Below are positions 1 through 7,594 of a stretch of DNA of 39,499 nt, in pieces. Source of the stretch: an uncultured Synechococcales cyanobacterium (lineage in GTDB: Bacteria; Cyanobacteriota; Cyanobacteriia; Thermosynechococcales; Thermosynechococcaceae). The notes beneath the pieces were generated by a model, which saw only the letters and a program-made list of their open reading frames with translations, was not told the origin of the DNA and ran no database searches. Location: positions 10,490 through 49,988 of the forward strand of contig CADCWO010000145.1 of the NCBI GenBank assembly GCA_902806435.1, read 5' to 3'. The position numbers and the translations under genes are program-made. Each line of letters begins with the position of its first letter. Positions within the stretch are counted from its first letter, which is position 1.

Positions 1-1
1 G

Positions 2-373
2 GCGTATATGGCAGACTTTCAAGCTCGTCGAGTCAATGAAGCTGATGCCTGTGCAGCGACCAAAGCAGTGTTTGAGATAAGCACACAATGGTAATAACGC
101 TGAGGGCAGCCAACTGACAAAGTGTTGATAGCTGACTAGTTGGGGAAAAGCGCTTCGCCAGTAGACGTAGACATGTTCGGTGTAGTAGTGCTTGAACGTC
201 CGGTAGTGCTGCTGGTGAAAAGCGATCAAAATCGTCATCACTTCGCTCAAGCAAAGCTGTCGTTGGCGATCTCGTCGCTGTAACCCTTGACTCAGGAGTT
301 GCTGTCTCCACAGCGGTTCAAAGGTTTGGCAGAAGTCATCGACGGCACAGAAGAGTTTTTCTAAGCTAAACAT
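2..373 (-). CDS. IS982-family transposase, N-terminal part, cut by window edge
   Basis: The minus strand is open from the ATG at 373-371 to base 2, giving 124 codons with no stop. It begins MFSLEKLFCAVDDFCQTFEP, then LCLSEVMTILIAFH, and later GISFIDSTSLKVCH. This is the pattern of IS982-type DDE transposases, with the first catalytic Asp expected in the FIDST segment. The rest of the gene lies left of the window, so intactness cannot be judged. An inverted-repeat-like end sits about 60 bases upstream (430-449). The protein would catalyse cut-and-paste transposition of its own element. Family assignment is from memory of the conserved N-terminus. Confidence 0.85.
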   Translation of the reverse strand, partial: MFSLEKLFCAVDDFCQTFEPLWRQQLLSQGLQRRDRQRQLCLSEVMTILIAFHQQHYRTFKHYYTEHVYVYWRSAFPQLVSYQHFVSWLPSALLPLCAYLKHCFGRCTGISFIDSTSLKVCHIR

Positions 374-429
374 GGGCGGGGGTTGCTGAAGGATTTGGTA
401 ATTTTCAGCCTACTTGCCACCGTCCTCTC

Positions 430-449
430 TTATCCAGAACTCACGTTAA
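430..449. repeat. Putative terminal inverted repeat of the IS982-type element
   Basis: Read on the minus strand this is TTAACGTGAGTTCTGGATAA, which resembles the outer end of cyanobacterial IS982-type insertion sequences. It lies just upstream of the transposase start. The other end is outside the window, so neither the repeat pair nor a target duplication can be confirmed. Immediately to the right (about 455-471) is a different element end, so the IS982 copy appears to abut an older IS5-type remnant. Confidence 0.5.
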
Positions 450-471
450 TATAATATACCTCTTGCGCGAA

Positions 472-687
472 TCAAGTAGAGCGAATAAGTTCAATGTTGA
501 CGAGCGCAGCGATCAAATTAAACTGTAATCCAAACCGCTTACAACGATTTCGGTAACGCTCACTCAGAATACGGAATATCTTGAGGCGTCGATCAACGTG
601 TTCAGCCACCACTCGCAACCGTGCCAGATTACGATTGTGTTGCCACTGGCTATTGTCGAGGTTGCTCTGGCGCAGCTTCTTGGTTGC
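472..687 (-). pseudogene. IS5-family transposase, C-terminal remnant
   Basis: On the minus strand, about 71 codons ending in TGA at 474-472 read ATKKLRQSNLDNSQWQHNRN, then LARLRVVAEHVDRRLKIFRI, then LSERYRNRCKRFGLQFNLIA. This is the C-terminal signature of IS5-type DDE transposases, with the catalytic Glu expected in the VAEHV segment. There is no N-terminal two thirds: upstream of about 687 the similarity stops and an IS110-type fragment begins on the other strand. Sequence just past the stop (455-471, reading TTCGCGCAAGAGG on the minus strand) is probably the element's terminal repeat. The gene is broken and cannot be functional. Confidence 0.75.
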
Positions 688-699
688 AGCTCCACTTGC

Positions 700-1233
700 C
701 CTGATGGCTCTGAGCGATGGTTCTCTTGGCAGCAGGCGATGACGCTCCTCGATGCCATTCCTGGGGTTGCTCGTCGCAGTGCTGAGCTGCTGTTGGCAGA
801 AGTCGGGGTAGATATGGGACGATTTCCCAGCTCAGCTCACTTGTGTAAGTGGGCAGGTATTTGTCCAGGCAATTATGAGAGTGCGCGAAAGCAGTATTCG
901 GATAAGGTGCCGCCCAGTAATCGCTGGCTGCGGGGGATGTTAGTGCAGATGGCGAATGCTGCGGTGTGCTGTAAAACCTCCTACTTTGCCAGCGTCTATC
1001 GTCGCTTAGCCGCCAGACGAGGACACAAGCGAGCGATTGTTGGCGTGGCCCATCGACTGTTGATTGCGGTCTATCACATGTTGAAACAACATCAGCCTTA
1101 TCGGGATTATCGTGCTAGCGACGCTGGGCAATACGCTCAAGAACAACGTTTGAAGAGGCTGCAACAACAGGTCGAGCGATTGGGCTATCAGGTTCAGCTC
1201 GTTCCGCTTAGCGTTGCTCAACCACAGGGGTAG
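700..1233 (+). pseudogene. IS110-family transposase, C-terminal remnant
   Basis: From about 700 to the TAG at 1231-1233 the plus strand encodes the C-terminal (Transposase_20, IS116/IS110/IS902) half of an IS110-type transposase. It shows a helix-hairpin-helix-like LLDAIPGVARRSAELLLAEV, then WAGICPGNYESARK, NRWLRGMLVQMANAA, and YRRLAARRGHKRAIVGVAH. The N-terminal DEDD catalytic domain is absent. The open frame extends left to 598, but bases 598-690 are only the antisense of the IS5 remnant, so the long frame is a chimera. The junction at about 690-715 is approximate. Function is lost unless an intact copy acts in trans. Confidence 0.8.
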
Positions 1234-1309
1234 AGCTTGATTTTCAAAGCAGGGCTAATGACTTAAAGCTGACCCCTGAAACGGAATTGCTGAGAGTATC
1301 CTTGGAATC

Positions 1310-1465
1310 CTAAGGGGTTAAGTATGCCTTACCAGCTTTGACGATATTCACGGCATGTGCAAACAACATCTGTTCCCCTAGCTCATTTAGAACATCGGTT
1401 GCACTCTTTCCTGTGGTTGTGGCTTCATGCTGGTCGGCCTGCAGGAGAGATCGTGGAAAGTGTGC
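1310..1465 (-). pseudogene. Unidentified short coding relic
   Basis: A minus-strand open stretch of 51 codons between a TAA at 1468-1466 and a TAG at 1312-1310 ends in DVLNELGEQMLFAHAVNIVK followed by AGKAYLTP. It has protein-like composition and an amphipathic helical look, but no start codon and no ribosome-binding site. I do not recognise the family. It sits between the IS110 remnant and the tRNA fragment, which suits a decayed gene tail, but chance cannot be excluded. The rest of 1234-1719 holds nothing else I can support. Confidence 0.25.
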
Positions 1466-1719
1466 TTAGCGATCGCTGAGTAGATGAATAGAGTCACCGA
1501 AAGAAGTTACCGCTTACAGCTAGCTTTGGTAATTGCCTTTTTATATGCAGAGTTGTGTCTATCATCAGTTCAAGAGAAGACTTCAAAGTGGTAGGCAGGT
1601 AGTAAACAATTTGTTGAGAATACCTGCTAATGCTTGTTAGGAATTAATTCGGAATTGGGGTAAGTTTGGGGTAAAGTTTTTTAAGGATGGCTGAAAACTT
1701 TGTAAGTCAATACTCACTG

Positions 1720-1766
1720 TCAGCTTCCCAAGCTGAATGTCGTCGGTTCGAGTCCGATCATCCGCT
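1720..1766 (+). pseudogene. 3' half of tRNA-Gly(CCC), probable integration scar
   Basis: The sequence folds as the 3' half of a tRNA. The anticodon arm TCAGC-TTCCCAA-GCTGA carries anticodon CCC. A short variable region follows, then the T arm GTCGG-TTCGAGT-CCGAT, the acceptor strand CATCCGC and discriminator T. The matching 5' acceptor (expected GCGGATG) and a D arm are missing at the proper distance. A GGATG at 1684-1688 is about 11 bases too far away and is not followed by a D arm. A 3' tRNA half is the usual footprint left by site-specific integration of a genomic island or prophage. Confidence 0.7.
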
Positions 1767-1899
1767 CTGAGCAGGATACTAGACAACCCCTGTCTTGTAG
1801 CCGTTTGACTTTTGATCAAAACCAGCCGATCTGATATCCTATGGGCCAAATAAGCTTACTTTTCGAGTAAGACAGCCTAACAGCTTAGAAGAACAAATA

Positions 1900-2205
1900 T
1901 TGATTGCTGTGCTCAAGCCACTTTTAATTTTGCTCGTAGGTCTGACTCCCCCACTAATATCTTTATGGGTAATTCGTAAAGTCAGAAACCAGTTTCAAGA
2001 AGACTTAAGAGCGGCGATTGTAGGCATTAGAGTTAGGGTAGTGCAGCCGGCTCCACCACAGTTAGACCAATATTACATTGAAGAAGTTGGTTATTTGCTG
2101 GGTGATCTTAGTTGCCAGTTTAATGCCCATTCTGCATATATACGTTGTGCAGTAAACCCATGTGGCCCCTGCCAGGACTGCCGTCACTACCAGCCCCGGA
2201 TCTGA
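1900..2205 (+). CDS. DUF6464 family protein
   Basis: A 101-residue cyanobacterial protein of unknown function. A hydrophobic N-terminal segment (about residues 3-26, LKPLLILLVGLTPPLISLWV) probably anchors it in a membrane. The C-terminal half carries the family pattern GYLLGDLSCQFNAHSAYIRC, then AVNPCGPCQDCRHY, with cysteines that could bind a metal. I recall this cysteine-rich tail as typical of DUF6464. The start is TTG at 1900, with a purine-rich stretch (TTAGAAGAA) about 7 bases upstream. It is the first intact gene to the right of the mobile-element debris and converges with the metal transporter operon. Confidence 0.8.
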   Translation: MIAVLKPLLILLVGLTPPLISLWVIRKVRNQFQEDLRAAIVGIRVRVVQPAPPQLDQYYIEEVGYLLGDLSCQFNAHSAYIRCAVNPCGPCQDCRHYQPRI

Positions 2206-2241
2206 TCACGCAAAATCAAGGTAAGGCTGAGGCACAAGCTT

Positions 2242-2265
2242 CTTAGTCAGGAAAATCTTCCTAAG
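2242..2265. terminator. Possible weak hairpin between convergent genes
   Basis: AGGAA (2249-2253) can pair with TTCCT (2258-2262) across an AATC loop. Outer bases CTT and AAG (2242-2244 and 2263-2265) extend the stem past a bulge. It lies between the DUF6464 gene and the end of the metal permease gene. There is no clear T run, so this is only a candidate. Confidence 0.25.
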
Positions 2266-2272
2266 CCAGGAA

Positions 2273-3127
2273 TCACAGCGGTCGCTCTGGATGAAAAGGC
2301 GAGATATAGCGCTTTTTACGCCGTTGAAACCGAGTCCAGCTCAACACAATGCCAAACACCAAGGTTGAGAGCAACACCACGCTAGCGCCAGAGGCGATGT
2401 CAAAGTAGTAGCTTAGGTAGATCCCCACAAAGGCGATCGCAGCCCCGACAGTGCCGGAAATTACCATCATGTAGCCAAAGCGATCGCTTAGAAGCCGGGA
2501 GATCGAAGCGGGAATGACTACGGCGGAAATAATTAGTGTTACCCCCAGCACCTGTAGCGTCGCAACCAGCAACGCAGCCAGCATCAAGGCAAACAGGGTA
2601 TCCATCGCAAACACAGGTACGCCATGAACTTGGGCAACCTCCCGGTCAAAACACCAGAACAGCAGGGGTCGATAAAACACAAAAATTAGGCCGAGCAAGG
2701 CAACGGTGACCCCCGTGACAATCCATAAATCGGTAGGGCCAATGCCTAAGACATTGCCAAATAGGGCAGCTTCAAAGTTCTGGCTAAACTTCCGGTAAGT
2801 GCTAATCACCGCGACTCCTAAGGCAAAGCTAGCAGTCGTAACAATACCAATAGCGGCGTCGGAGTAAATTTTGCGGCTAGTCAGGTATTGGATCAGCAGG
2901 GCTGCCCCAAACCCCCAAATCCCAGAGCCAATGTAGAAATTCAAGCCTAAGACATAGCTTAGTACTGCTCCCCCTAAAATGGCGTGAGATAGGCCGTGCG
3001 CAATGTAACTCATCCGTCGCGTTGTGATGTAAACCCCCATCACGCCACAGAGTAGCCCTGCCATCATGCCAACTACAACGGCACGACTAAAAAACTCATA
3101 TCGAAAGGGCTCGAGGAGAAAATCCAT
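2273..3127 (-). CDS. Metal-ion ABC transporter permease (ZnuB/MntB type)
   Basis: A 284-residue polytopic membrane protein of the ABC-3 family, which forms the inner-membrane channel of zinc or manganese importers. It has about eight hydrophobic segments, with the family pattern YIAHGLSHAILGGAVLSYVL near residues 41-60 and VLGVTLIISAVVIPASISRL near 200. The start is ATG, 7 bases downstream of the ATPase gene, so the two genes are cotranscribed and probably translationally linked. It is the last gene of a three-gene minus-strand operon (binding protein, ATPase, permease). Length and order are normal. Zinc or manganese cannot be told from this subunit. Confidence 0.92.
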   Translation of the reverse strand: MDFLLEPFRYEFFSRAVVVGMMAGLLCGVMGVYITTRRMSYIAHGLSHAILGGAVLSYVLGLNFYIGSGIWGFGAALLIQYLTSRKIYSDAAIGIVTTASFALGVAVISTYRKFSQNFEAALFGNVLGIGPTDLWIVTGVTVALLGLIFVFYRPLLFWCFDREVAQVHGVPVFAMDTLFALMLAALLVATLQVLGVTLIISAVVIPASISRLLSDRFGYMMVISGTVGAAIAFVGIYLSYYFDIASGASVVLLSTLVFGIVLSWTRFQRRKKRYISPFHPERPL

Positions 3128-3134
3128 GCTTTAG

Positions 3135-3968
3135 CTAAAGAGACTTTGATCTGGGTTGGTGCAGCTCAGGCGGCAGGTTGCGCTTGAGTTGATGCCGCAA
3201 AGAAGTTAGGCCACTGGCAATCAAGATGCGGTCTGCCTGGTGAAAGACCACCATCTCACCACCAAACGTTCGCTCAAGTGTGTGGCTGGTGAACACATCA
3301 ATCGGCTGACCTTGGCAAATTAAACCGTGGTTGAAGCACATCACCCACGGCAGGTGAGTAGCAACGGAGTTGAGATCGTGGGTGGAGAGTAAAATGGTTA
3401 GCCCCTGCTGGTTGAGATCCGCCAGCAGGTGCAGCAGTTCGTGCTGAACATGCAGGTCTGAACTACTAGTAGGTTCATCCAAAAGGACAAGTTCTGGTTC
3501 TCCAACTAGGGCCCGGGCTAGGAAAACTCGCTGCTGTTGCCCTCCAGATAGCTCTCCGATTGGTTGGTGCGCGACGTGCTCGATGCCAACTCGGCTCAAC
3601 AGCTCGCGGGCGATCGCGCGATCGCGACGAGAAGGCCAAGGCCAGAGCTTCTGCTGCTGGTAGCGACCCATCATCACCACTTCTTCAGCTGTGACCGGAA
3701 AACTCCAATCGACGGTTTCCACCTGCGGCACATAACCAACTTTCGGCGGGGGTGCCCCCGGTCTTAGGCGTTTACCCCGAAACCAGATCTCCCCAGCCCA
3801 AGGATCAACCAGTCCCAAAATGGCTCTAATCAAGGTACTTTTACCACTACCTGAAGGACCAACCAGGCCAGAGAGCTGACCGGGATACAGCGCCAAATCT
3901 ACTTGCGTGAATATCGGCTGGGTCTGGTAACCACAAGCTAAATTTTTAACTTCCAGTATAGGTTTCAT
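3135..3968 (-). CDS. Metal-ion ABC transporter ATP-binding protein (ZnuC/MntA type)
   Basis: A 277-residue ABC ATPase that powers the neighbouring permease from the cytoplasmic face. Walker A is GPSGSGKST at residues 37-45. The Q-loop region VGYVPQVETVDWSFPVTAEE is the form found in manganese/zinc ATPases. The signature is LSGGQQQR, Walker B is LVLLDEP, and the switch histidine lies in LSTHDLN. All nucleotide-binding motifs look intact. Its ATG lies 5 bases after the binding-protein gene, typical of a tightly packed operon. Confidence 0.93.
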   Translation of the reverse strand: MKPILEVKNLACGYQTQPIFTQVDLALYPGQLSGLVGPSGSGKSTLIRAILGLVDPWAGEIWFRGKRLRPGAPPPKVGYVPQVETVDWSFPVTAEEVVMMGRYQQQKLWPWPSRRDRAIARELLSRVGIEHVAHQPIGELSGGQQQRVFLARALVGEPELVLLDEPTSSSDLHVQHELLHLLADLNQQGLTILLSTHDLNSVATHLPWVMCFNHGLICQGQPIDVFTSHTLERTFGGEMVVFHQADRILIASGLTSLRHQLKRNLPPELHQPRSKSL

Positions 3969-3973
3969 TGAGG

Positions 3974-5035
3974 CTACTGCTTCGCTTGCGCTGTAGCCGT
4001 TGGTCCAACGATGTTGGCCACCTTCAGTCCATCAACCAATTTTGGGTCGCCTCCTAGATTTTCAGCCAGAATCCGCAAATTATCCACCATCATACCGACG
4101 TAAGTGTGCTCAGGATTAGTATTTTCCATCGCATTAGCTGAACCCTCTCCTGGCAAGTCATCATCACTCGTATTGGCTACTTTCACTTTGGCTTCGCGGG
4201 CAATTTGCTCTTCAACTTCACTCGGAAACACCTCTGAGCCAAAGATCGCTGGGACTTTAGCCTGACGAATTTGATCAATCAGTTTGGCAACATCCTGAGC
4301 AGAAGGCTCATTAAAGTCTGAAGGCTGGATCGCCCCGATCACCTGAAAGCCATATTCTTTTGCCCAGTAGGCCCAGGAATCGTGGTAGGTCAAAAGTTTA
4401 CGATTTTCTGGTGGAATACTGGCCACCACAGTTTTAGTCACCTTGTCGAGTTGCTCAAGCTGTTGCAGATAGGTTTTCAAATTACTCTCGTAGTAGCTTG
4501 CCCCAGACGGGTCTAGCTTCTTTAACTGCTCAGCGGCCTGCTTGGCGTAAGCCTCAGCATAGTCAGTACTCACCCACAGGTGAGGATTTGGCTTGCCCCC
4601 CTCTTTGGGAAAGCTAGCATCGAACACATAGTCTTTTTCGGTAATCGTGTTAGTACCAAGCTCGTAAATTTGAGTGTCTTTTGGTTTGGCAGAGTTTGCC
4701 AACTTCAGGGTCGGCACCTCCAATTCCAGACCGTTGACAAGAATCAGGTCAGCTTCGCTCAGCAAGTCAGAATCAGAGGGTCGCGGTTCAAACGTATGGG
4801 AGTCCGTGCCCTCTGGAATAACGCCCTTGACCTCGACCCGATCGCCCGCAATGTTACTAACGATATTGGTTAAAGGGGCTACCGTCGTCACGACTAGCGG
4901 TTTACCCTGGGCTTGGCGATCACCTGATTGAGCAGCACTCATTGCTGAAGGACTGGGGGAGACGGCTGTATTGGGGGAGGTACTACAGGCTCCGAGGATC
5001 AGACTAAGCGCCGACAAAATTACAAAAATTCTCAT
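3974..5035 (-). CDS. Metal-ion ABC transporter substrate-binding lipoprotein (ZnuA/TroA family)
   Basis: A 353-residue cluster A-I binding protein that captures a divalent metal in the periplasm for the permease. A lipoprotein signal ends in the lipobox LGAC with Cys17. A low-complexity Ser/Pro/Ala linker follows to about residue 45. Likely ligands are His80 (GTDSHTFEP), His152 (PNPHLW), His218 (TYHDSW) and an Asp near 291-293. A His at the third position is usual for zinc-type ZnuA or TroA proteins, whereas Mn-type PsaA/MntC have Glu there. The His-rich loop of many ZnuA proteins is absent, so metal choice stays open. It is the first gene of the operon. I see no clear Zur- or Mn-type operator in 5036-5158. 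Confidence 0.9.
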   Translation of the reverse strand: MRIFVILSALSLILGACSTSPNTAVSPSPSAMSAAQSGDRQAQGKPLVVTTVAPLTNIVSNIAGDRVEVKGVIPEGTDSHTFEPRPSDSDLLSEADLILVNGLELEVPTLKLANSAKPKDTQIYELGTNTITEKDYVFDASFPKEGGKPNPHLWVSTDYAEAYAKQAAEQLKKLDPSGASYYESNLKTYLQQLEQLDKVTKTVVASIPPENRKLLTYHDSWAYWAKEYGFQVIGAIQPSDFNEPSAQDVAKLIDQIRQAKVPAIFGSEVFPSEVEEQIAREAKVKVANTSDDDLPGEGSANAMENTNPEHTYVGMMVDNLRILAENLGGDPKLVDGLKVANIVGPTATAQAKQ

Positions 5036-5158
5036 TTCATTAAGCGTTCCAGACTAGATGAAGTGTTTATCAGCTAAGTAATCATCCATCAAGGCATCTA
5101 ATCTTAAATATCTGTAACGGTGCAATGCCCCACCCGGGGATACGCTTGCCAAATTTTG

Positions 5159-5386
5159 CTAACTCCTCCCTAGATCTAGACCAAAATAAACTTCTATAAA
5201 ACCAAGTACCCGTTGCCTCTGCTCTTCGGAGAGTGCTCCATTTCTTCTGGTAATTTGCTCTACCTCGATTGCCCGCAACAAGTTTAAGCTAATGGCAATT
5301 TGGTACAAGCAGTCGTTGCGTTCCTGCTGGCTGGTTGCCTTTCGGTAGAAGATGACTTGTTCACGGATAGCATCCCTGTCTATCAA
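5159..5386 (-). CDS. Small hypothetical protein
   Basis: A 75-residue soluble, mostly helical, charged protein (MIDRDAIREQVIFYRK at the start, EEQRQRVLGFIEVYFGLD near the end) with no membrane segment and no motif I recognise. Composition and even codon use suggest a real gene. The start is TTG at 5386-5384, and an in-frame TGA lies two codons further upstream, so no earlier start is possible. It sits 123 bases upstream of the metal transporter operon on the same strand but is not tightly linked to it. I know no function for it. Confidence 0.55.
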   Translation of the reverse strand: MIDRDAIREQVIFYRKATSQQERNDCLYQIAISLNLLRAIEVEQITRRNGALSEEQRQRVLGFIEVYFGLDLGRS

Positions 5387-5833
5387 AGTTAATCAGTCTC
5401 CCCATAAGGGTACTAGGCACCCTATTGTGATTGGCAAATTTTGTTTTTCGCGATCGCTGCATTGGGCGAAGATAGCCATTGTCAAAGTCCCTAAAGGCAC
5501 CGCTATATTGAGACGGTTTTGTCCTGAGGTAGATCAGATAGTGTTCCCGTAGGAGCAACTCTAAAGTTCTGATCAAAAATTGTTGATCAGAGATCCTTTT
5601 GAAATTAGAGCTTTTAGTTGCTGACCACCGTAATCCCCTACCGGGGCATTCAAGAACTAATATTTTTGCTTCTGCAACCTAAACTTTGCTTAATTTCTCT
5701 CAAAACCAATCCCTTGATCCCGGGGGAGGGCATTGCTTGCCCTAGATCCAGCAGGTCTACTAGAGAAACAGGCAATGCGAGGGCTGTGGCGCTCACGCTC
5801 TAAAGGCAAATAAGCAATGTGAGGAAAAGCACA
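5387..5833. other. Intergenic region, 447 bases, upstream of the DUF4198 gene
   Basis: No convincing gene. Short open frames occur on both strands (for example 5361-5576 minus) but lack ribosome-binding sites and protein-like composition. It contains a HIP1 octamer (5450-5457) and two small GC-rich inverted repeats: CCCC-TACC-GGGG near 5635, and GGGCA-TTGCT-TGCCC near 5727. A leader RNA or promoter for the downstream gene probably lies here, but I could not match it to a known riboswitch. Confidence 0.4.
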
Positions 5834-6661
5834 ATGACCAAAAATCGGCTCAGCGAGTTACTGTTAGCTTCTATCGCTTTACCCGTGCTGGTTCAACCCG
5901 CAATGGCGCATAGCATTTGGTTTCAACCTAGCCGGGGAGAGCTGGATCTGTTATACGGTCATCCAGAGATACCAGAATTGCAAGGCTACGAACCAACAAA
6001 GGTTAAGGCAGTCAAAGCCTTTGATACCCTTGGAGCAGAAGTTCCAGTCAAAATCAGTAGGCAAGAAGCAGGGGTATCCGTTGCTGTGCAGGGAAAGTTT
6101 GCCGCAATAACCGCCGACTTTGATAATGGCTTCTGGATTAGTAGAGGAAATGACAACTCTGAAAACGTCCCCGAAAGTGAGGCAGTAAAAGCTAACCCAG
6201 ACTATGAGGTAGGTCACTACTTGAAGTATACGAAGGGTTTTTTTGACCCTGCCGCAGACACTTCTCAGAACTTCGGCTTTGACTTTGAGCTGGTGCCAAC
6301 CAGCAATCCCTACACAGTCAAGCCTGGAGAAAACCTAACCGTTCAGGCTCTCTATCAGGGTAAGCCAGCCGTAGATGTCACTGTGGAACATCTTGGCAGG
6401 ATGTTCAAGACAAACAGCAACGGTATCGCTGCTATCCCCATTGGCAAACAAGGAGTGCGAGTCGTCGAATCGGCAGACTTTAAAGTGCCTTTAGAGAATA
6501 ATCCTGCTGCTGATTTTGTTACTTACTCCACTACCCTAAGTGCGAAAAAAAGCGTGCCTGAGCCGTCAGCCTTGTTAGGTCTTGGCCTAGTGAGTTTAGT
6601 AGCGTTTACGCAGAGATCAAAGGCTAAAGGTCTTGAACAGGGTCAAGTTAGCGATCGCTAA
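5834..6661 (+). CDS. DUF4198 protein with PEP-CTERM sorting signal
   Basis: A 275-residue exported protein. A Sec signal peptide ends ALPVLVQPAMA, and cleavage there would leave His26 (HSIWF) as the mature N-terminus, as in many DUF4198/NikM-type periplasmic metal-handling proteins. Other histidines are at 43, 128 and 186. An Ig-like region lies near 155-215 (PYTVKPGENLTVQALYQG). The tail VPEPSALLGLGLVSLVAF, then TQRSK, is a PEP-CTERM exosortase sorting signal. I start at ATG 5834, which has GAGG at 5821-5824. A GTG at 5819 would add five residues but has a poorer site. A role in metal (nickel or copper) binding at the cell surface is inferred from the family only. Confidence 0.85.
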   Translation: MTKNRLSELLLASIALPVLVQPAMAHSIWFQPSRGELDLLYGHPEIPELQGYEPTKVKAVKAFDTLGAEVPVKISRQEAGVSVAVQGKFAAITADFDNGFWISRGNDNSENVPESEAVKANPDYEVGHYLKYTKGFFDPAADTSQNFGFDFELVPTSNPYTVKPGENLTVQALYQGKPAVDVTVEHLGRMFKTNSNGIAAIPIGKQGVRVVESADFKVPLENNPAADFVTYSTTLSAKKSVPEPSALLGLGLVSLVAFTQRSKAKGLEQGQVSDR

Positions 6662-6847
6662 AACAAAAAGTCTTATATCTTGCTAGAACTCGCACATTTT
6701 CCACAGGTGCTTAACCTGAAGGGTTATCTAGCCAATCTTTGAGTTCCGTATTCGGATTAACAAAGCCACAGGTAACCCCAATTTTTTTGATCTAGATGTC
6801 AGTAAATCTGTTCATTAACAACTATAGAAAGCATTAGGAGATTAAAA

Positions 6848-7594
6848 ATGCCACAAGAAGAAAGAGGGCTAGGGGAGCAGGCTTTGAACAAGGCAGCAGA
6901 GATAGGACTGTCGAGCCAACTTGATCAAGTAGAGGAATTAGAGGTTGATGTTCAGACCAATCCTCTAAGTGCGGTGCAAGGCAACGTAGATTCCGTCTCT
7001 ATTGAAGGTAAAGGAATGGTGATGCAAGGCGACCTGCGGGTTGAGGAGCTGCAGGTGAACACAGGCAGTGTCAAGCTGAATGGCATGAGTGCTGCCTTCG
7101 GCAAAATTGAACTGGAGCAGCCAACCGATGCCACCACCCATGTCGTTCTAACCGAACAAGACATCACCCGTGCCTTCAACTCTGAGTTTATTCACACGAA
7201 GCTGCAAAACCTGGAAGTAAATGTGGATGGAAAACCGACAACTGTTGACATCCAAGAAGTGAAGTTCCAACTGCCAGGCAATGGTATTAAACTAAATGCT
7301 CAAATTCGCTTGCAAGACACAGGCGAAACGAAGCCAGTTTCTTTTACGGCTACACCTCGTATGAGCCCGGATGGAGAGCGTATCATCCTAGAAGATATTC
7401 AGGACCAAGAAGGAAAGGACCTGTCGCCAGAATTAACCGACGCCCTGTCAGAGAAAGCTAGTGAACTACTAAATTTGCGTAACTTTCAACTAGAGGGAAT
7501 GTCATTTCGTTTGCAGGGACTAGATGTACAGCAAGGTAGACTAACACTTCAAGCTGAAACCCATGTCGAAAAGTTTCCTTTGTCCGAGGAGTAG
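6848..7594 (+). CDS. LmeA/DUF2993 family phospholipid-binding protein
   Basis: A 248-residue protein of the DUF2993 family, whose mycobacterial member LmeA is a periplasmic phospholipid-binding protein; the cyanobacterial role is unknown. It begins with GLGEQALNKAAEIGLSSQLD and continues with alternating beta segments (VSIEGKGMVMQGDLRVEELQ; VVLTEQDITRAFNSEFI), the usual pattern. There is no obvious signal peptide, so a cytoplasmic or membrane-peripheral location is likely. The ATG at 6848 has a good AGGAG site at 6836-6840. It stands alone between the DUF4198 and HdeD-like genes, each separated by more than 180 bases. Confidence 0.88.
   Translation: MPQEERGLGEQALNKAAEIGLSSQLDQVEELEVDVQTNPLSAVQGNVDSVSIEGKGMVMQGDLRVEELQVNTGSVKLNGMSAAFGKIELEQPTDATTHVVLTEQDITRAFNSEFIHTKLQNLEVNVDGKPTTVDIQEVKFQLPGNGIKLNAQIRLQDTGETKPVSFTATPRMSPDGERIILEDIQDQEGKDLSPELTDALSEKASELLNLRNFQLEGMSFRLQGLDVQQGRLTLQAETHVEKFPLSEE

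Noticed and set aside
33-311. Minus-strand 92-residue frame
   Set aside because: It is another frame of the IS982-type transposase, whose real reading frame runs 373 to 2.
1684-1766. A complete tRNA gene with an intron
   Set aside because: GGATG at 1684 could pair with the acceptor strand, but the spacing is about 11 bases too long, no D arm can be drawn, and tRNA-Gly introns are not expected in cyanobacteria.
1637-1849. Minus-strand 70-residue frame containing RADDRTRTDDIQLGK
   Set aside because: This is the known false protein produced by reading the antisense of a tRNA-Gly 3' end.
5361-5576. Minus-strand 71-residue frame upstream of the small hypothetical gene
   Set aside because: It overlaps that gene in another frame, and has no ribosome-binding site or recognisable family.
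5590-5833. Cobalamin or nickel/cobalt riboswitch before the DUF4198 gene
   Set aside because: I could not find the conserved core boxes; only short local hairpins are present.
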